Shown here: positions 6,168 to 7,882 of the stretch, one piece after another
How positions within the stretch are numbered: position 1 is the first letter of the stretch
Layout of the letters: each line of letters starts with the position of its first letter
Assembly: GCA_938017765.1 (NCBI GenBank)
Contig: CALIJH010000009.1
Location: 1-7,882, forward strand
Direction of reading: 5' to 3'
DNA from: an uncultured Leptotrichia sp.
GTDB taxonomy: Bacteria; Fusobacteriota; Fusobacteriia; Fusobacteriales; Leptotrichiaceae
Length of the DNA: 7,882 nucleotides
Notes under the pieces: model-generated
What the model saw: the letters and a program-made list of their open reading frames with translations, nothing else
Told to the model about the DNA's origin: nothing
Databases searched by the model: none
Made by a program: the position numbers and the translations under genes

Positions 6168-6975
6168 ATTGTAATTCTTCCATTGCTTTTTTATACTCCT
6201 CATCATTAGGAGCCGCACCGTGGAATCCTGCATTATTTTCCATAAATGACACACCTTTTCCTTTTACAGTCTTAGCAACTATTACTGTAGGTTTTCCTTT
6301 TACTGTTCTCGCTTCTTCAAGAGCTTTTATTATCTCATCGTAATTATGCCCGTCAATCTGTATGACATTCCAGTTAAATGCCTTAAATTTATCAGCTATA
6401 GGAGATACCCCCATTACATCCGATACTTTTCCGTCAATCTGTAAATTATTGTAATCGACTATCGCAACAAGATTATCAAGGTTGTAATGAGCCGCAGTCA
6501 TAGCTGCTTCCCATATTTGACCTTCCTGCAATTCTCCGTCGCCTAATATTGTATAAACTCTGTAGTCATTACCATATATCTTTGCACTCAGAGCCATTCC
6601 ATTTGCCACTGACAGCCCCTGACCAAGCGAGCCTGTCGACATTTCAACACCTGAAAGTTTTTTCATATCAGGATGTCCTTGCAGAGGAGACCCCCATTTT
6701 CTCAAAGTAGGTATCAAATCTTTGCTTACATAACCTTTTTCTATCAATGAAGCATAAAGAACAGGAGCTGCATGTCCTTTGCTCAATACAAATCTGTCCC
6801 TATTTTCATCTTTAGGATTTTGAGGATCTACATTCATTTCTTTCCAGTATAATACAGCCATAATATCAGCTATTGAAAGGGATCCTCCAGGATGACCCGA
6901 TTTAGCCCTGTAAATCATTTCAATAATGTCTTTTCTAAGCTCTTTCGCTTTTTCTTGCAACTCTTTAATTTCCAT
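6166..6975 (-). CDS. Transketolase, N-terminal subunit (thiamine diphosphate-binding)
   Basis: This is the first half of a split transketolase and carries the pyrophosphate-binding domain. The 269 residues show the thiamine diphosphate and metal motif from GDGELQEGQ (145-153) to the Asn pair at 176-177. They also show the expected active-site histidines: His28 in SGHPGGS, His68 in SKGHAAP and His101 in LQGHPD, with STGSLGQG at 113-120 and a further His at 252 near the end. Length is typical of stand-alone N-terminal subunits. An upstream in-frame ATG at 6987 would add four residues, but it lacks a ribosome binding site and the GGAGG falls between the two ATGs, so 6975 is the better start. The gene follows the GPH symporter by 18 bases and overlaps the ribosome binding site of the C-terminal subunit gene. 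The three probably form one sugar-uptake and pentose-phosphate operon. Confidence 0.94.
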   Translation of the reverse strand: MEIKELQEKAKELRKDIIEMIYRAKSGHPGGSLSIADIMAVLYWKEMNVDPQNPKDENRDRFVLSKGHAAPVLYASLIEKGYVSKDLIPTLRKWGSPLQGHPDMKKLSGVEMSTGSLGQGLSVANGMALSAKIYGNDYRVYTILGDGELQEGQIWEAAMTAAHYNLDNLVAIVDYNNLQIDGKVSDVMGVSPIADKFKAFNWNVIQIDGHNYDEIIKALEEARTVKGKPTVIVAKTVKGKGVSFMENNAGFHGAAPNDEEYKKAMEELQ

Positions 6976-6980
6976 AAAAA

Positions 6981-6985
6981 CCTCC
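6981..6985 (-). promoter_or_regulatory. Ribosome binding site that decides the tktN-subunit start
   Basis: The minus strand reads GGAGG at 6985-6981, five bases before the ATG at 6975. It is embedded directly after the alternative ATG at 6987, whose own upstream sequence is AT-rich with no such motif. This makes the longer start unlikely. Confidence 0.7.
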
Positions 6986-6993
6986 ATAAAATT

Positions 6994-7882
6994 TTAATCT
7001 TCTTTTTTTAATTTGTAGAAAAATAATGATATCCCAAAAAGTATTAATGCTATTGTCAAAGTACTTTTTACACCTAAACCTGTAGCAACTTTCAAACCTT
7101 TTTCATTAGATATGCTCCCTATTGTAATCACTAATGAAACAACTATTTGCTGTACAAGAAAAGCCAACTTTAAAAACAGTCCCTGTATTCCGAATAAAAA
7201 ACCTTCAAGACTGACTTTCTCATTTTCAGAAAGTTTTACGGATATTTCACTTAACATAGCCTGCGGAAAAATAAAAGCGGAACCGCTAAGTCCCATGCCG
7301 CATATGATGAACATGATGTACGCAATACTTCCCAATCCTTTATTTACGAAAAGTAATCCCGTTGTTCCAAATATTAAAAGTGCAATATCTAATATCAGTA
7401 TTTTTTTATAACTATATTTTTTGCCCAATTTATTCGTAACAGGAAATAAAATCCCCGCCACTCCGAATAATATAGCGGATATTATTGTCATCTGACTTAT
7501 CGGAAGTTCCATTATTATTGTCAAATAATAAGTCAATACTCCTCTCAATATGTTAAATCCGCTAAAGAAAAAGAAAAAGCCCGCAAAATAAAGCACTATT
7601 TCCTTTTTCATCAGATACTTCAGAGATGACTTAAATCCTATCTTTTCATGAACTTCATTATCTTTAACCAGTTCCTTTTCTTTCAAAAAAAATACACATA
7701 TATAAATACCTATTATCGCAAATATTGTCAGTATAATTACAGTTTTTCTTATTCCTATTTCAGTATTTTCTCCGCCTAACATCTTTATCATATATCCTGG
7801 TAGAATTAATGCTATCCCTGTAAATATAAGCCTGAAAGCGGACTGTACTGTAGACAGGTTCAGTCTTTCATCTTTTGTCCTT
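6994..7882 (-). CDS. GPH-family sugar:cation symporter, 5'-truncated by window edge
   Basis: This is the C-terminal 295 residues of a major facilitator superfamily membrane protein, most like the glycoside-pentoside-hexuronide:cation symporters (MelB/YicJ type). The frame stays open to the right edge, so the Met at 7791 is internal and not the start. The first visible residues, RTKDERLNLSTVQSAFRLIF, match the cytoplasmic loop and following helix found mid-protein in this family. Six to eight hydrophobic segments follow, with a charged central loop (KEKELVKDNEVHEK) and the family-like PQAMLSEISVKLSENEKVSLEG loop region before the last helices. The missing part should be roughly the first 130-170 residues. 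Its place just before the split transketolase genes suggests uptake of a pentose, hexuronide or glycoside that feeds the pentose phosphate pathway; the actual sugar cannot be read from the sequence. Confidence 0.85.
   Translation of the reverse strand, partial: RTKDERLNLSTVQSAFRLIFTGIALILPGYMIKMLGGENTEIGIRKTVIILTIFAIIGIYICVFFLKEKELVKDNEVHEKIGFKSSLKYLMKKEIVLYFAGFFFFFSGFNILRGVLTYYLTIIMELPISQMTIISAILFGVAGILFPVTNKLGKKYSYKKILILDIALLIFGTTGLLFVNKGLGSIAYIMFIICGMGLSGSAFIFPQAMLSEISVKLSENEKVSLEGFLFGIQGLFLKLAFLVQQIVVSLVITIGSISNEKGLKVATGLGVKSTLTIALILFGISLFFYKLKKED

Noticed and set aside
7112..7411. 99-codon open frame on the + strand opposite the symporter
   Set aside because: It is antisense to conserved membrane helices, has no ribosome binding site and resembles no family I know.

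Overview
The window is AT-rich and gene-dense, with strong GGAGG-type ribosome binding sites and short intergenic gaps. Its gene content is bacterial housekeeping: an envelope with FtsX and an EnvC-like amidase activator, a split transketolase, and a GPH sugar symporter. Protein style (rich in Lys, Ile, Asn and Glu) and base composition suggest a member of the Fusobacteriota, probably Leptotrichia or a relative. That placement is an inference from general familiarity, not from a search.

Layout: a YitT-family membrane protein is on the + strand at 42-896. It converges on a leftward block of six genes across a ~450-base AT-rich gap (897-1350). Reading leftward from the right edge, the minus strand carries a 5'-truncated GPH-family symporter (6994-7882), the N-terminal transketolase subunit (6166-6975) and the C-terminal subunit (5227-6153). 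These three are tightly coupled, with gaps of 18 and 12 bases and a ribosome binding site overlapping a stop codon. After a 231-base gap holding a candidate promoter come ftsX (4009-4995), an EnvC-like protein with a degenerate LytM domain (2605-3999) and pepT (1351-2580), again closely packed.

The right-hand operon joins sugar uptake to the non-oxidative pentose phosphate pathway. The left-hand operon couples FtsX to the type of periplasmic activator it is known to control in septal peptidoglycan cleavage. PepT follows as a cytosolic tripeptidase with no obvious link to division. No ftsE lies next to ftsX in this window.

The most unusual non-coding feature is a degenerate ~174-base palindrome (1049-1222) in the convergent gap. 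Three nested arm pairs share one axis near 1135, and the outer 20-base arms differ at one position. I see no CRISPR array, rRNA, tRNA, transposase gene or defence system, and I do not think the window holds a new multi-gene system.
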